64,000 bases of DNA. Origin: Paraphaeosphaeria minitans. Its lineage: Eukaryota; Ascomycota; Dothideomycetes; Pleosporales; Didymosphaeriaceae. This document shows, one piece after another, positions 61,886-64,000 of this stretch. Each line of letters starts with the position of its first letter. Positions within the stretch are counted from its first letter, which is position 1. The notes beneath the pieces were generated by a model. It was not told where the DNA came from. It saw nothing but the letters and a program-made list of their open reading frames with translations, and did not search any database. The translations under genes and the position numbers were made by a program. The stretch lies in assembly GCA_015832175.1 (NCBI GenBank), contig WJXW01000013.1:868001-932000 (forward strand), read 5' to 3'.

Positions 61886-61949
61886 GTTATAAGCCTAGCG
61901 CTTAGAACGTAGAACAATTCTCCCTACCTACTTAGTAACGCTTAAATTA

Positions 61950-64000
61950 TTATATAACACTCTATTTAGAACTTCTCTACAATACAACCCCCTATTTCCA
62001 ATTACAAAAATTATTAAAATAGCAGAAGTATAGCTTATTAATTACGCTAGTTAGCCCTACTAGTTTGTCCAGCTTTAATTCCAAGTAAACTCAAAAGGAA
62101 TCTAGAACTAAATTAATCTAGAGGCAATTAACGCTCTAGTAATTAATCACGTAAAGCCAGAACAACCTCTGCTCCTATAGAAACTATTACTAATTGCGAA
62201 TACAGCCTCTATAGCGAGTATTTAATTATACAAAGCAGAGCTTACTAAGTATAAAATAGATAAGGAGAGCTTTCCTTTATAAATAGTAGAATATAAAGCA
62301 GTAGTTTTAGACTAGTAAGTAGACTATACTAAGATACAGAATCTCTAGACTTAGGTAAACGCTATAGTATCGCCTAATCTACTTGCTCCTACTATAATTA
62401 CTCTAGTTAATACACGCTAAACTACGCTTTAGTCCCTAATTTAACTCTTAAAGGAAGATCTCGCACTAAATAAAGGAGCTACACAGAATAATATTTAAGC
62501 TTTATACTGCGCTTATCTTAAGAAGGCTAAGTAGGCAAAACAAAGTCCTAAGACCTAGTTTAAAGAGTGGCAGCTCTTCTATTAAAAAGCGAAGACCTAC
62601 TTAATTAGCAAAATTAGCAGACCACTTACTACCTAAGATTTCCTAGATGTAATCGCCGCGCGTATAGCACTAGATTAGGCCTAATTAATAAACTAACAGC
62701 TAATCTAGGATAAGACGCTAGGACAGAATCAGATTACGCTAGACAATCTAGGAAAGGTATTTTTGGCGCTTATCTAAGAGCATTTAATCTAATCTAGTTC
62801 TAATAAAACAAGTAGGGTATTCGCTACTTTTAATAGATTATTAAGACAATCTACTAACTCTAATAGTTCTAGTTCATCTAATTAAACAAAGAAATAACTG
62901 AACTGTCCCTATAAGCCCTATACTTATAGGTAGAAACTAATAGAGTGCTAAAGACTTTAAACTGCGATAGCTAGATTACCCTAGAATAGAATATTATTAT
63001 TTAATCTCACTAATAAAGAAAAATTAGAGATTCTTAATTAACTTAAGTAGCCTAAGTAGTTAAACCTTTATAATGCGATCACAAAGGTAGAATAGAATAA
63101 GAAACAATTCTCTACTAAGACTATTAAGTATCCTAGTAGTATTACTACTACTCTACTAAACCTATTTAATCTGCCTACAGACAATAGAGTATTAGGTGTC
63201 TACTCTACTCTACATTCTAACGCTTATCCTCTATTAGAATGTACAATACTAGATAGTGCTACAGCAGTTTACCTAGTTAATAATTACAAAAGACTTATTT
63301 TTAGGACGTTTTAATTATTAAATAAGAGTGTAGAGGCAGGTACATAAAGCCTCCTAATCTTAGGAATTAGTAATAGACTAATTAAGAACGCTTTATATAG
63401 GAAAAATAAGAGATTTATAAAAGATCTACTGCTCTAAGGAGTAAGAGTAGTAGAAGGCTTTTATATAAATATTGTATTAGAAGCTCTTTTAAAAAAAGTA
63501 AAGATTTAGTACCTTAGTTTAGATTACACTCTTAGGATTAGAAGCCTAGAATAAAGCGTTATCTTAGTAGACCTAAGATACAAGTATAACCTTACTTTCC
63601 TATAATATAAGCCAATCCGCTCTTATCTAATTGTTATAAGTGTAACTACTAAAGGATTATCCTAGATTAATATTAAGAGATTAGATTCTAAGGACCTCTA
63701 GCACCTTTAAGCAGGGTATACAGGAAGTAGAGCCCTATAAGCTTTAGTAACTGCAGCCTAAGGTGTAAAGATTACTAGAATATTAAGAAAGGATTGTAAG
63801 CACTATACTACTGCACACGTAACCTAGGTAATCTCTAGAAGACCTAGAGAACAATTACCTAGGCCATTTCACTTATTATCCTAGGATCTATTTAATATGC
63901 CTACTGCTTAAAATAGAGAAAACTAGGTTTTACTAATTAAAGAAAATTTTAGTAAGAAACCTTACGTTTTTAATCTTAGAACAAAGACGCTTTCTAAGAT
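61950..64000 (+). pseudogene. Copia-C copy 5 gag, protease and integrase start
   Basis: Gag occupies about 61950-63100. Protease has ILDSATAVYLVNN at about 63249-63287, equal to the D-S-G/A-A active site with Gly changed. GAG-pre-integrase lies about 63640-63830, with an AGYTGSRALQALVTAA block (His of GH changed to Tyr) and a KDCKHYTTAH metal-binding segment with Tyr for Cys. The integrase core begins at PRPFHLLS and continues past VFNLRTKTLSKI at the window end. Open stretches reach about 60 codons between RIP-type stops. Confidence 0.8.

Larger units (their letters stand above)
61691..64000 (+). mobile_element. Copia-C copy 5, 5' part, runs off the window
   Basis: Plus-strand copia-C inserted in copia-B copy 4. 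The window ends in integrase. It appears to be among the least mutated copies. Confidence 0.88.

Overview
The window is a gene-free, AT-rich block of nested, mutated LTR retrotransposons. It looks like heterochromatin from a filamentous ascomycete (Pezizomycotina). Coding frames of retroelement proteins can be followed for kilobases, but they are broken by TAA/TAG codons where the families have Gln, Trp or Arg. CpA/TpG is scarce and TpA is abundant, the signature of repeat-induced point mutation (RIP) or a similar C-to-T process. No tRNA, rRNA, CRISPR array or intact host gene was recognised. Species cannot be decided from the sequence.

I define five families by structure; the letters are my own. 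Gypsy-A is a Ty3/Gypsy chromovirus with 216-bp LTRs (termini TGTAAC/TTACA), a CCHC gag, protease, RT with YLDN for YLDD, RNase H, integrase and chromodomain. Copia-B is a Ty1/Copia element with LTRs of about 218-238 bp (312 bp in one copy). Copia-C is a second Ty1/Copia element, 7.3 kb, with 195-bp LTRs. Gypsy-D is another chromovirus, 5'-truncated, whose RT still has an intact YIDD box. Gypsy-E is a 0.2-kb RT fragment.

Layout: 1-455 copia-B end; 456-2736 gypsy-A pol fragment; 2737-9535 gypsy-A with two LTRs; 9536-23756 copia-B, split by a complete copia-C (13018-20336, 5-bp target duplication); 23757-26266 inverted gypsy-A half; 26267-29391 gypsy-D; 29392-36762 complete copia-C; 36763-38880 inverted copia-C 3' end plus a partial LTR; 38881-55744 gypsy-A, split by an internally deleted copia-B (40676-43830) and a complete copia-C (48155-55472), both with target duplications; 55745-55946 gypsy-E; 55947-61690 copia-B; 61691-64000 start of another copia-C. 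Some junctions are clean insertions. Others (2736/2737, 9535/9536, 36762/36763) lack target duplications and point to recombination.

The clearest anomaly is a 244-bp GC-rich, unmutated segment (3100-3343) inside one gypsy-A gag. It is flanked by a perfect 34-bp direct duplication, and its minus strand encodes the end of what looks like a host protein, possibly Cyk3-like. Other points of interest are reading frames antisense to the element between chromodomain and 3' LTR in two different Gypsy families, strand-asymmetric mutation in gypsy-D, and tandem repeats that distinguish copies of copia-B and copia-C.
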